Of a stretch of 64,000 nt of DNA, positions 7,701 through 15,548 are shown piece by piece; the stretch's first letter is position 1, and every line of letters begins with the position of its first letter. The position numbers and the translations under genes are program-made. Source of the stretch: DAMCAP01 sp032059445. Its GTDB lineage: Bacteria > Bacillota > Clostridia > Oscillospirales > Ruminococcaceae. Where the stretch lies: contig DAMCAP010000009.1 of the NCBI GenBank assembly GCA_032059445.1, positions 1 through 64,000 on the forward strand, read 5' to 3'. The notes under the pieces were generated by a model. It saw only the letters and a list, made by a program, of their open reading frames with translations, ran no database searches and was not told the origin of the DNA.

Positions 7701-10378
7701 CAAGTCATGATGTCAGTGTCAATCTACAAGCTTTGAGCAAAACTCCATTTGTAAACGGTTTGCCGTCGGGAGTTATCCGGTGGGACGTAAAATACAATCC
7801 CTATAATCTGGTACAAGGCAACAAGCTTGAGGATACATTGCCTATAGGCATTGATCTACGAATAGATGCAAATGGTATGCTTCTGATACCGGGTAACATA
7901 ACTGCATTTGAAATTACTGTCAATGCAGATGGCAGCTATACACAGGGTGATGAGATTGTGCTTAAGCAGGAGGGCGCCGATAGAAATATATGGTATGACA
8001 CGGGTGCTCGCACACTGCACTTTATCATCCCCGATAGCAATAAAGCTTATAGTCTTAGCTATATAACAGATGTTACAACCACCGAAACAGGCTGGGTTTC
8101 TAATCAGATAAAGCTTCTACAGGAGCATAGTTCATTGGTCACAAGCATCGCTTCGTTTAGTATAGAACAAGAGCACGGCAATGCCACCATGCAGCGCAGT
8201 GGCTGGATCCAGATTCAAAAGCAAGATGCGAGTAATCAGAATCTGCCTGGCGCGGTCTTTACTCTGTATGCCAAGGACAGCAATAAAATCATTCGCCAGG
8301 GTACAAGCAACTCGAGTGGTATTGTAAGAATGATGGCGCTTCCCGAAGGTGAATATAGACTGGTAGAGAGCGCTGCTGCCGAAGGCTATTTACAAGATGA
8401 CTCGGTACATACCGTTAAGGTTGAAAAACTAGCAGATGGAAAGATCCGCACCTCTATTGATGGCGCTACTGATGCGAACGCGCATATGCTTACTGTCAAA
8501 AATTTCAGGGCGGAAGACCCTGTGGGTACCTTGATGATTGAGAAGATTGTAGCGGGAGCTGGGGATATCCCTGAACGGACCTTTGATTTCACACTGAACC
8601 TAAGGGAGGCAACTGGCAATTACACCTGCCAAATTATCAATACTGCAACTGGTGGAGTGCTAAGGAGTCAGGAGCTAGATGGTGCAGCCCCAATCAAGCT
8701 AAGCTTAGCTCACGGAGAGCGGGCTATCATCAAGGGCTTGCCTGTCGGTACTACCTATGTGGTAAGTGAAGAGGCAGTTGCGGGCTATGTAACAGAAATC
8801 GAAAAACCAGAGGGCAATGGAGAAATTGTACAAAACGTTACCACCATCGTTAAGTTTACCAACTACATGCCCGGTAGCCTCATCATTAGGAAGGAGGTTG
8901 AAGGTGATGCCGGTGATATAAATAAGGGATTTGACTTTACGGTTGATTTTAAAGATATTCCACACGGATCTCCAAGTAGCTACTCTTATGAGATATCTGA
9001 TGCTAGTGGCGCTTCTATCTCAAGTGGTACGATCACAAGCGGTAAGCAGATAACGCTAAAGCATGGTGAGACAGCCGCTATAACAGGCCTGCCCAAGGGC
9101 ACAAGCTATGAGATAAGGGAAGAAGATTATCTCAGAGATGGCTACACAACGATCGCCGATCATGCTACTGGTGTGATTGCAGCAGGTGTAAAAAGCGAGG
9201 CGAAGTTTACCAATACAAAACGGAATCCTGGCACCCTTACCATCCAAAAAGAGGTAAAGGGATTGGGCGATGGTTCAACCCAGAGCTTCGATTTTACAGT
9301 CATATTTACGAATGCAGTTTTTGCACATGTGCCTGAGACTCGCTACCCTTATAAGGGTACTGGTATAGCGGACGGTACAATCAAAAGTGGAGAGAGCATT
9401 TCGTTATCACACGGGCAAAGCATTGAGATCGATCAATTGCCACCTGATACAAGGTACGAAGTCATTGAGGCAGATTACTTACATCAGGGCTATGTGGTGG
9501 AAACCAGAACCAAAAGCGGCACTATCGGCACCAATTCAATTAATACTGCAGCCTTTGTCAACTACAAGCCCGGCAACCTGACCATTACCAAGACTGTAGA
9601 TGGCAATGCTGGTGACCTTAAGAAAAAGTTTGACTTTGTGGTAAGCTTTAAGGGTACCACTGCCAGCTTCCCTTATACCGGAGTGGGCGTCGACAGCGGC
9701 ACTATCAAGAGCGGAGATACCATTTCTCTAGCACACGGTGAGAGCATTACGGTTACTGGTCTCCCCAAAGAAATCATTTATCATGTTACGGAGTCAGACT
9801 ATCGTCGTGACGGTTATGTAACTACTGCAACCGGTGCAGATGGTGCGATAATTGCAGGCGGGGAGCAGCGGGCAGAGTTCATCAATACAAGGAATTGGTA
9901 TCCTTCTGATGAGGAGTCAACTGGTACACTGGTTATCAAAAAGACCGTAACAGGGCGCCAGGGAGATCAAGAGCAGGCATTTACCTTCGTTGTAGAGTTT
10001 GAGGGTACATACGACAACAGCTTCTACTATACCGGCAGCAAGAGTGGGCATATCAAGAGTGGTCAGAGGATTTCGCTTGCCCATGGTGAGCAGGTAGAGA
10101 TTTCGGGCATCCCTGTCGGCACTGCCTTCAAGGTAATAGAGGTCGAAGCCAATCAAGACGGTTATTACAGTACCTCTACAGGCGCTTCGGGTAAGATGGG
10201 CGAGCTTGGGCGCACAGCCAACTTTGTCAATACCAAGAGCGGTGTACCCAATACAGGGGATGATGCATCAAATGGCCTTGCAAAGGTCGGGCTCGTGTTC
10301 TTTACTGCGGCCCTTGGAGCCTTAATTGGTCTGGATATTTTCTTGCGGCGTAAGGAAAATGGGAATGAGACGCTGTAA
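4754..10378 (+). CDS. Large cell-wall-anchored surface protein with SpaA/Cna-B and tandem repeat domains
   Basis: A 1,874-residue secreted protein. A signal peptide (KKRSWMSLVMALMILVSAFA) is followed by an acidic Pro/Ser/Gly linker with four 12-residue repeats at residues 102-149. Residues ~190-1150 hold several adhesin-type beta domains, marked by recurring D-x-LP motifs (DVLPSGL, DTLPAEW, DTLPIGI). A SpaA/Cna-B-like domain starts near residue 1150 (GWIQIQKQDA). Five ~110-residue repeats follow from about 1258, each opening like GTLTIQKEVKG and containing F-D-F and LxHGE motifs. A sorting signal VPNTGD at ~1831, a hydrophobic helix and a basic tail end the protein. The sortase gene follows 69 bases later. 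The start could instead be the ATG at 4763; the AAAGGAG box is close to the first ATG. Probably an adhesin; its ligand is unknown. Confidence 0.9.
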   Translation: MEAMYVSKKRSWMSLVMALMILVSAFAPMSAALALDPEEEALVTRHNAEAKESSADMEPTSATEEGGLSEQLPNESKEPQGSTPVDQAPPGDDASGNVSSTPAPVEGEGSSSVPAPVEGEGSSSMPAPVEGEGSSSVPAPVEGQGSSSVPALVDPGQVKPGDSTAGLHTGVATPLGVPMGPLGVGSIDVTTVLQDIIANITQDGKEIPNDNSVSINGVKPIAVKFSFKVPVEGDGGEGPFVKKGDFAQFPLSSSFKINLSAPIELKFGIYKVGEVSFETDLVTKMVTARVDFDGDDIVFAPVGGESVNSVEVKFDADLQFSGYDTNDPWGDTEVTLLDKVYTVNVDTDQVAYKIKKDAEEFAADRQIKWKVKIEAVKSVTIDGVEHTKNLDLFGYTFKDALASVGDYVDGSFEISEVTPDPSPNYDATTKILSYTFGESMTSPKEITFKTRIPDSKYFAGSIQSISNKAELTKGGELIAEGSATHLFTPPIWITKGGKPSGEMVGGNYDPSNRLITWEIIFNHAANALNGVKIIDVLPSGLMWQSAKLEKNTDSDLWVDSGLSWSSQPANGEYEVGDISYKGKLTIVTKVVDTGAATKEITFKNAAAITWADFPLDTVGSDRINSSTTSVKIGYPALIKSGERIGDAKDRKIAWTVKFDPKGQVVDNLKVFDLLVYKLDRAGDRFNINTVTGIPTGIDRSDLTPRYGQKYINDTFIPTSPLTKDSLEVIAVMQGAERVADLLVITLPSTGVSEFKFQSEVVDPELFAKNTSGDLTKVYNTVSLFQNNKIMTDANGVVPYNSSMLSKELLHRNEVAEAYDFINPNNSATNIADGFHYNEKAAIFRLSVNADGLNWPNLLNGQGNPWGDVTVTDTLPAEWVFDRFSNGAQYLVYEAEKEGSALKAKSPGTPVEDVTDLLAADFGEANGKKTATFTFTNLDKPYIILVRAKPTDEKLTAYLKGATQPVTEKNNLGLKVSDWNGISTSHDVSVNLQALSKTPFVNGLPSGVIRWDVKYNPYNLVQGNKLEDTLPIGIDLRIDANGMLLIPGNITAFEITVNADGSYTQGDEIVLKQEGADRNIWYDTGARTLHFIIPDSNKAYSLSYITDVTTTETGWVSNQIKLLQEHSSLVTSIASFSIEQEHGNATMQRSGWIQIQKQDASNQNLPGAVFTLYAKDSNKIIRQGTSNSSGIVRMMALPEGEYRLVESAAAEGYLQDDSVHTVKVEKLADGKIRTSIDGATDANAHMLTVKNFRAEDPVGTLMIEKIVAGAGDIPERTFDFTLNLREATGNYTCQIINTATGGVLRSQELDGAAPIKLSLAHGERAIIKGLPVGTTYVVSEEAVAGYVTEIEKPEGNGEIVQNVTTIVKFTNYMPGSLIIRKEVEGDAGDINKGFDFTVDFKDIPHGSPSSYSYEISDASGASISSGTITSGKQITLKHGETAAITGLPKGTSYEIREEDYLRDGYTTIADHATGVIAAGVKSEAKFTNTKRNPGTLTIQKEVKGLGDGSTQSFDFTVIFTNAVFAHVPETRYPYKGTGIADGTIKSGESISLSHGQSIEIDQLPPDTRYEVIEADYLHQGYVVETRTKSGTIGTNSINTAAFVNYKPGNLTITKTVDGNAGDLKKKFDFVVSFKGTTASFPYTGVGVDSGTIKSGDTISLAHGESITVTGLPKEIIYHVTESDYRRDGYVTTATGADGAIIAGGEQRAEFINTRNWYPSDEESTGTLVIKKTVTGRQGDQEQAFTFVVEFEGTYDNSFYYTGSKSGHIKSGQRISLAHGEQVEISGIPVGTAFKVIEVEANQDGYYSTSTGASGKMGELGRTANFVNTKSGVPNTGDDASNGLAKVGLVFFTAALGALIGLDIFLRRKENGNETL
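5057..5215 (+). repeat. In-frame 36-bp tandem repeat encoding a 12-residue Pro/Glu/Gly/Ser unit
   Basis: Four consecutive 36-bp units (5057-5092, 5093-5128, 5129-5164, 5165-5200) encode variants of PAPVEGEGSSSV, followed by a partial fifth unit. The copies differ by a few bases only. They form an extended stalk-like linker after the signal peptide of the surface protein. Copy number could vary by slippage without changing the frame. Confidence 0.95.
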
Positions 10379-10447
10379 TCAGGATATTTAAGGGACTGTG
10401 GCGGAGTAAATAGCTTTCGCCACAGCCTCTTATGGAAAGGAGCTTGT

Positions 10448-11227
10448 ATGGCTGAGCAAGCAAAAAGAGTAAAGCTCCATATACTGCTGCGGAGTCTGAT
10501 GGCTGTGTGTGTAGTGGGGATCGGGGTTTCATCCTATCTGCTGATCAAAAGCAACAGAGAGTATGCCAAAGGCGATGAAGCCTATGAGCAGGTACGTATC
10601 GCTCTGGAGAGTAATGCAATAACGGCTTTACCGGCAAACGCTCCGGGAAACTCCGACCACAAGGCTGTTGCGGTGGATTTTGACGCCCTAAAGGCAATCA
10701 ATCCCGACACTACAGCTTGGCTGCTGGCGGAGGGCAGTGTGATTGATTACCCGGTGGTAAAAGGGGAGGACAATGATTATTATCTGACCCGTTTATTTAA
10801 CGGCGAAAAAAATAAGCTGGGTAGCTTATTTGTGGACTATCGAAACAGCAGTGACTTTCGCGATAAAAATACCGTGATTTACGGCCATAACATGAAGGAT
10901 GGCTCAATGTTTGCTTCACTGACACAGTATAGCGATCAGAGCTATTACGATAGTCTGCCAATGATGCAGCTATACACACCCGATGGGGCGTATAGAATTG
11001 AGCTCTTTGCCGGTATCCTCGCTGATGGCTCCTATGAGTTTGTCCGCTTTAACTTTGATGATGATCAAGACTTCCTTGCTTACATCGATAGCTTAAAGGC
11101 GGACTCCAGCTTTCGCAGCGAAGTAACTGTAAACCCAGATGACCGCATAGTGACTCTTTGCACCTGCTCTTATGCGTTTAACAACGCGCGCTATGCACTG
11201 TTTGGTAAGCTGGTACCACTGCAATAA
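10448..11227 (+). CDS. Class B sortase
   Basis: A 259-residue membrane-anchored transpeptidase with an N-terminal hydrophobic helix (LLRSLMAVCVVGIGVSSYLL). The class B catalytic centre is visible: histidine in YGHNM, cysteine in TLCTCSY, and the downstream arginine in NARYALFG. The domain begins with the typical class B stretch around INPDTTAWL and VIDYPVV. It lies directly downstream of the surface protein ending in VPNTGD, so it most likely attaches that protein to the wall or polymerises it into a fibre. A GGAG box precedes the ATG. A terminator follows, so surface protein and sortase appear to form a two-gene transcript. Confidence 0.93.
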   Translation: MAEQAKRVKLHILLRSLMAVCVVGIGVSSYLLIKSNREYAKGDEAYEQVRIALESNAITALPANAPGNSDHKAVAVDFDALKAINPDTTAWLLAEGSVIDYPVVKGEDNDYYLTRLFNGEKNKLGSLFVDYRNSSDFRDKNTVIYGHNMKDGSMFASLTQYSDQSYYDSLPMMQLYTPDGAYRIELFAGILADGSYEFVRFNFDDDQDFLAYIDSLKADSSFRSEVTVNPDDRIVTLCTCSYAFNNARYALFGKLVPLQ

Positions 11228-11245
11228 TGATTCTAGGGTATAATA

Positions 11246-11277
11246 AAAACAGCAGGCGATGCTTCGCCTGCTGTTTT
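11246..11277. terminator. Bidirectional intrinsic terminator
   Basis: A perfect 14-bp stem (AAAACAGCAGGCGA with TCGCCTGCTGTTTT) and a four-base loop, with A- and T-runs built into the stem ends. It serves the converging sortase and AEC permease genes. Confidence 0.92.
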
Positions 11278-11291
11278 GCATTATTATGAGT

Positions 11292-12218
11292 TTAGCCCCA
11301 AAGAGCAGTTGAGATTGATACAACAATTGGCATGGTGATCACAGAAAGCAGGGTGGTGATTGCAATAAGGGCACTGCTAGTTTTAAAATCACCACCAAAC
11401 TTTGCTGCAAACATCATACCGGCAATGGCACTAGGGCAGCTAGAGGAGAGGAGGATGGTCATCAGGATGGTACTATCCAGGGGGATGAGGCAAAAGATAC
11501 CGATCACCAATGCGGGGATTATCACCAGCCGCAGAGCGGCGACTTTGTAGGTAGCAGCATTTTTGAGGGCATTGGGGAGATCAGCTCTTGCCACAAAGGT
11601 GCCCATTACTACCATAGCTAGTGGAGTATTGAGATTAGAGAGATACCCGATAGTTTTTACCACTGTGTCGGGGAGGGCAATATTAAAGCAAAAGATCACA
11701 AGGCCGATGAGTACGCCGATGGTAGCCGGGTTGACGATTGCTTTTTTAAGGCTGATCATTTTTTTATCGCCTGTCATGAGGTATACACCGTAAGTCCAGC
11801 TAAAGGCGTTCATCACTGTGATATAGGCAGAACCGATAAAAACACCCTCCATGCCAAAAACAGCCGTGATTAGTGGGATTGCCATGAAGCCGGAGTTAGA
11901 AAACACGCTGCACATCCTAAGGGGTGGGAAGGTTCTTTGGGGATCATCTCGAAATACAATGGTAGAAACAACAATGGAAAGGATATGTATACCTATCGAG
12001 AGCAGTGTCGCCCAGCCAAATTTGATCAGCAACTCCTTATCAAAGGGGCGCAGGTAGGAGTTGATGATAATTACTGGAGATATAACAGTAATCAGCAGGG
12101 AAGATAGCTCCTTGCCGCCTGTTTCGGATATAAGATTGGTTTTAGTGCACAGGTAGCCGACCGCCATGAGTAGAAACATGATCAGCACCTGATTAAAGAT
12201 GATGAGCGCAGTTTGCAT
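11292..12218 (-). CDS. AEC (auxin efflux carrier) family transporter
   Basis: A 308-residue inner membrane protein with about ten transmembrane helices in two halves. The N-terminal half begins with QVLIMFLLMAVGYLCTKTNL and has the family-typical SSLLITVISPVIII; the second half begins around INPATIGVLIGLVIF. The helix-break motif near PLAMVVMGTFVA and the C-terminal SSSCPSAI also fit the family. Members export or take up small carboxylates or amino acids; the substrate here is unknown. The start at 12218 follows an AAGAGG box by a few bases. It is a single-gene minus-strand unit. Confidence 0.88.
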   Translation of the reverse strand: MQTALIIFNQVLIMFLLMAVGYLCTKTNLISETGGKELSSLLITVISPVIIINSYLRPFDKELLIKFGWATLLSIGIHILSIVVSTIVFRDDPQRTFPPLRMCSVFSNSGFMAIPLITAVFGMEGVFIGSAYITVMNAFSWTYGVYLMTGDKKMISLKKAIVNPATIGVLIGLVIFCFNIALPDTVVKTIGYLSNLNTPLAMVVMGTFVARADLPNALKNAATYKVAALRLVIIPALVIGIFCLIPLDSTILMTILLSSSCPSAIAGMMFAAKFGGDFKTSSALIAITTLLSVITMPIVVSISTALWG

Positions 12219-12372
12219 AGATACCTCTTTCTGATTTCTTTGGATTGACCTATATTTTGATTATGAATAGGCTTCTGTTATTGTATACTCTCAAAACAAA
12301 AAAATCAAGTTTTCAAGTATGAAAGATATAATTCAAAAAAATGCAATTATAAAGGAATAACTGCAAAATCTA

Positions 12373-12401
12373 TTGACTATTCTTTAGCAAGCTACTATAA
12401 T
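12373..12401 (+). promoter_or_regulatory. Sigma-A promoter P1 upstream of asnS
   Basis: TTGACT (12373-12378), a 17-bp spacer, and TATAAT (12396-12401). It would give a leader of about 180 bases before asnS. No T-box motif (no AGGGTGGNACCGCG-like element) is present in that leader. Confidence 0.75.
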
Positions 12402-12482
12402 TAAGGTAAAGTGTATGCTGGTTATATAGGCTAGGCAAAAAATTTCAATATGCGATAAAATCGAGCAGAAGCTGATTTACTA

Positions 12483-12548
12483 TTGATAAAATCGGGGCAA
12501 CATACTATAATGGAAAGAAGCCCTTAAATAAAGCGGGAAGAATTCCCG
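12483..12548 (+). promoter_or_regulatory. Sigma-A promoter P2 and leader hairpin before asnS
   Basis: TTGATA (12483-12488), a 17-bp spacer, and TATAAT (12506-12511) form a second good promoter about 110 bases after the first. A small hairpin follows in the leader: CGGGAA (12534-12539), a three-base loop, then TTCCCG (12543-12548). It has no T-run and is not a terminator. Confidence 0.7.
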
Positions 12549-12585
12549 TAGGGATGATTTTACAATAGTATTGGAGGAAGGAAAC

Positions 12586-13980
12586 ATGAACAGGCTAGAG
12601 ATCAAGGCACTTTTTGAAGCAGCCGACTCTTATGCTGACCAGACCGTAAAAATCTGCGGCTGGGCTAAAACATTACGACATTCCGGTGCGATCGCATTTA
12701 TTGAGTTAAATGACGGCAGCAATTTTAATAATCTACAGGTTGTAGTAAATGAGGGCGAGATCGCAAACTTCAATGAAATTGTAAAAACCAACGTAGGTGC
12801 TTCCATGACCGTCGTGGGCAAGGTAATACTCACCCCTGCTGCTAAGCAGCCATTGGAGATACACGCTACCGAGATTACCATCGAGGGTACCTCTACTCCC
12901 GAGTATCCCCTGCAAAAGAAGCGCCACAGCCTTGAGTACCTGCGTACCATCGCTCACCTAAGACCAAGAACCAATACCTTCAGCGCAGTATTTAGAGTGC
13001 GTTCGGTTGCATCCTTTGCGATACATCAGTTTTTTAACGAAAGAGGCTTTGTCTATTGCCATAGCCCCCTCATCACTTCTAGCGACTGCGAGGGTGCAGG
13101 AGAGATGTTCCGCGTAACCACCCTGCCTGCCCAGAATCCTCCTATGACCAAAAGCGGCGATGTGGATTTCACTGAGGATTTCTTTGGTTGCGCTACAGGT
13201 TTGACCGTTTCGGGTCAGCTACAGGGAGAAGCCTTTGCGATGGCCTTTGGCAATATTTATACCTTTGGCCCTACTTTCAGAGCGGAAAACTCCTATACCA
13301 CCCGCCACGCTTCGGAATTCTGGATGATTGAGCCTGAAATCGCTTTTGCTGACTTAAACGACAATATGCAGCTTGCTAGCGATATGATGCAGTATGTGCT
13401 TGCTTATGTGCTGGAGCATTGCCCTCAGGAGATGAAATTCTTTAATGAGTTCTTTGACAAGGGCTTGATCGAGCGTTTAAATAACTTGGTAACTGCCAAA
13501 TTTGCCCGCCTAACTTACACCGAGGCGATTGAAATCCTCGAGAAGGTCAAGGATCGGTTTAGCTACCCAGTATTCTGGGGCTGCGATCTACAAACCGAGC
13601 ACGAGCGCTATCTCTGTGAGGAGTATATCAAGGGGCCAGTATTTGTCACCGACTACCCCAAGGAGATCAAGTCATTTTATATGCGCCTAAACGACGACGG
13701 CAAGACTGTCGCTGCTATGGATATGCTGGTGCCCGGCGTCGGTGAGATCATCGGCGGTAGCCAGCGTGAAGAGCGCCTTGAGATACTGGAAGCTCGGATG
13801 AAAGAGAGCGGCCTTGATCTTGAGGACTACGGTTGGTATCTTGACCTGCGCAGGTACGGTGGCACCAAGCACGCAGGCTTTGGCCTGGGGCTTGAGCGCC
13901 TGATCATGTATATGACTGGCGTTGGCAACATTCGCGACGTACTACCATTCCCAAGGACGCCTAAGAGCGCAGAATTCTAA
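12586..13980 (+). CDS. asnS: Asparaginyl-tRNA synthetase
   Basis: A class IIb aminoacyl-tRNA synthetase of 464 residues that charges tRNA-Asn in the cytoplasm. An N-terminal OB-fold anticodon-binding domain (about residues 10-110, with VKICGWAKTLRHSG) precedes the catalytic core. Motif 2 reads FRAENSYTTRHASEFWMIEP, and motif 3 is GFGLGLERLIMYMTG followed by NIRDVLPFPRTP. The start is the ATG at 12586 after a GGAGGAAGG box; the in-frame TTG at 12571 lies on that box. Two promoters drive it. Its presence suggests direct Asn-tRNA charging, although an amidotransferase route elsewhere is not excluded. Confidence 0.97.
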   Translation: MNRLEIKALFEAADSYADQTVKICGWAKTLRHSGAIAFIELNDGSNFNNLQVVVNEGEIANFNEIVKTNVGASMTVVGKVILTPAAKQPLEIHATEITIEGTSTPEYPLQKKRHSLEYLRTIAHLRPRTNTFSAVFRVRSVASFAIHQFFNERGFVYCHSPLITSSDCEGAGEMFRVTTLPAQNPPMTKSGDVDFTEDFFGCATGLTVSGQLQGEAFAMAFGNIYTFGPTFRAENSYTTRHASEFWMIEPEIAFADLNDNMQLASDMMQYVLAYVLEHCPQEMKFFNEFFDKGLIERLNNLVTAKFARLTYTEAIEILEKVKDRFSYPVFWGCDLQTEHERYLCEEYIKGPVFVTDYPKEIKSFYMRLNDDGKTVAAMDMLVPGVGEIIGGSQREERLEILEARMKESGLDLEDYGWYLDLRRYGGTKHAGFGLGLERLIMYMTGVGNIRDVLPFPRTPKSAEF

Positions 13981-13993
13981 ATTATGTTAGCCT

Positions 13994-14031
13994 ACCGCTG
14001 TATCGTGCGGTCTCACTCACGATACGGCGGT
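13994..14031 (+). other. Strong hairpin without T-run between asnS and the aminotransferase gene
   Basis: A 14-bp stem (ACCGCTGTATCGTG with CACGATACGGCGGT, one G-U pair) closes a ten-base loop. No T-run follows, so it is not a classical terminator. It could be an mRNA processing or stability element between two cotranscribed genes. Confidence 0.6.
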
Positions 14032-14068
14032 AAAATATACCTTATAAATATTGAGGAGGATAATGACA

Positions 14069-15349
14069 ATGATCAATTATCAATCAATGAGCAAAGATCA
14101 GTTAAAGGTAGAAAAAGAAAACCTGGAGAAAGCATATGCAGAGTTTAAGGCCAGAGGTTTAAAGCTGGATATGTCTCGCGGTAAGCCCGGTGAGGAGCAG
14201 CTGTCTCTGTCCGTGCCTATGCTAGATGTCCTCAACTCCCAGTCTGATCTGCGGAGCGTCACTGGTGCAGATTGCCGTAACTACGGTCTCTTAGATGGTA
14301 TCGATGAGGCAAAGGCGCTTTTTGCTGATCTAATTGGCGTCGCCAAAAACGAGATCATCATCGAGGGATCTTCCTCTCTGACCATTATGTTTGACACTGT
14401 GTCAAAGGCTGTAACCCACGGTGTACTAGGCTCTGTAAAGCCATGGGGCAAGTATGACAAGGTTAAGTTCCTTTGCCCTGTACCTGGATACGACCGTCAC
14501 TTCTCCATCACTGAGTTTTTTGGCATTGAGATGATCAACGTACCAATGGACGACAACGGCCCAGATATGGACATGGTTGAGAAGCTGGTTGCTTCTGACG
14601 AGACCATCAAGGGTATGTGGTGCGTACCTAAGTACTCCAATCCTCAGGGCGGTACATATTCTGATGAGGTCGTGCGCCGTCTAGCTGCTATGAAGCCTGC
14701 TGCTAAGGATTTCAGAATCTTCTGGGATAACGCTTATGCAGTACACTATGTATACAAAGATACCCAGCTGCTCAACATTCTTGATGAGTGTAAGAAGGCT
14801 GGCAACCCAGATATGGTATTTGTGTTCGGCTCTACCTCCAAGATCACTTTCCCTGGTGCAGGCGTTGCTTTCATCGCTTCTTCTGCTGACAACATCAACT
14901 TCATCAAGAAGCAGATCGCTGCCCAGGCAATCAGCTGGGATAAGCTCAACATGCTGCGCCATGTACGCTTCTTCAAGAATAAGGAAGGCATCCTAGCTCA
15001 TATGGATAAGCATGCAGAGGTACTGCGTCCTCGTTTTGACGCTGTGCTAAATGCTTTTGAAACCGAGCTGGCAGGCAGAGGCGTAGGCACTTGGCTGAAG
15101 CCCGACGGCGGTTACTTCATCACCTACACTGCTCTGACCAACTGCGCTAAGCGTATTGTTGCTCTGTGTAAGGAAGCAGGCGTAGTACTGACCGATGCAG
15201 GCGCTACCCACCCATATGGCAAGGATCCCGACGATGCAATGATCCGTATCGCTCCCAGCCTGCCATCTGCCGAGGAGCTGTCTCGTGCGGTTGAGCTCTT
15301 CTGCATCTGCGTAAGACTGGCAAGCGTAGAGAAGCTGCTGGCTGCGTAA
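14069..15349 (+). CDS. PLP-dependent aminotransferase, aspartate aminotransferase-like (Asp_aminotransf family)
   Basis: A fold-type I aminotransferase of about 426 residues. It matches the subgroup that includes the Corynebacterium aspartate aminotransferase, with the N-terminal LDMSRGKPG segment. The PLP lysine lies in STSKITFPGAG; the ring-contacting aspartate is in IFWDNAYAVHY; the phosphate-binding stretch is EGSSSLTIMF; and the C-terminal arginine is in MIRIAPSLPS. It probably interconverts aspartate and oxaloacetate or related keto acids. The start is ambiguous between 14063 and 14069, both after an AGGAGG box; 14069 has the better spacing. It may be cotranscribed with asnS, which would link aspartate metabolism to asparagine charging. 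Confidence 0.88.
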   Translation: MINYQSMSKDQLKVEKENLEKAYAEFKARGLKLDMSRGKPGEEQLSLSVPMLDVLNSQSDLRSVTGADCRNYGLLDGIDEAKALFADLIGVAKNEIIIEGSSSLTIMFDTVSKAVTHGVLGSVKPWGKYDKVKFLCPVPGYDRHFSITEFFGIEMINVPMDDNGPDMDMVEKLVASDETIKGMWCVPKYSNPQGGTYSDEVVRRLAAMKPAAKDFRIFWDNAYAVHYVYKDTQLLNILDECKKAGNPDMVFVFGSTSKITFPGAGVAFIASSADNINFIKKQIAAQAISWDKLNMLRHVRFFKNKEGILAHMDKHAEVLRPRFDAVLNAFETELAGRGVGTWLKPDGGYFITYTALTNCAKRIVALCKEAGVVLTDAGATHPYGKDPDDAMIRIAPSLPSAEELSRAVELFCICVRLASVEKLLAA

Positions 15350-15383
15350 GCCCTTTTTGGCACACAATCTGGTTTAACTATTT

Positions 15384-15423
15384 AGCCTATGGTAAACTTA
15401 TCAAGTTTACCATAGGCTTTTTG
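15384..15423 (+). terminator. Intrinsic terminator after the aminotransferase gene
   Basis: A perfect 16-bp stem (AGCCTATGGTAAACTT with AAGTTTACCATAGGCT), a three-base loop, and a T-run at 15418-15423. Confidence 0.93.
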
Positions 15424-15451
15424 TTGTACTAGACAAACTTATCAGGCTTTC

Positions 15452-15480
15452 TTGTGCTTTATCATAAAGCACGGTATAAT
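15452..15480 (+). promoter_or_regulatory. Sigma-A promoter with an embedded palindromic operator for the amidohydrolase gene
   Basis: TTGTGC (15452-15457), a 17-bp spacer and TATAAT (15475-15480). The spacer carries a perfect inverted repeat, GTGCTTTAT (15454-15462), one base, then ATAAAGCAC (15464-15472). Placement between -35 and -10 is a classic repressor-site geometry. The sequence differs from the palindrome in the amino acid transporter promoter, so a different regulator is implied. Confidence 0.7.
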
Positions 15481-15548
15481 TGTAATACTCAGTTGATCTT
15501 GGGTTTATCGGAGGATGAAAACAGATAGTGTTATAAGGGAGGGCTTAT

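Noticed and set aside
12402..12585. T-box riboswitch before asnS
   Set aside because: The leader is long enough, but no T-box sequence, specifier stem or terminator/antiterminator pair is visible.
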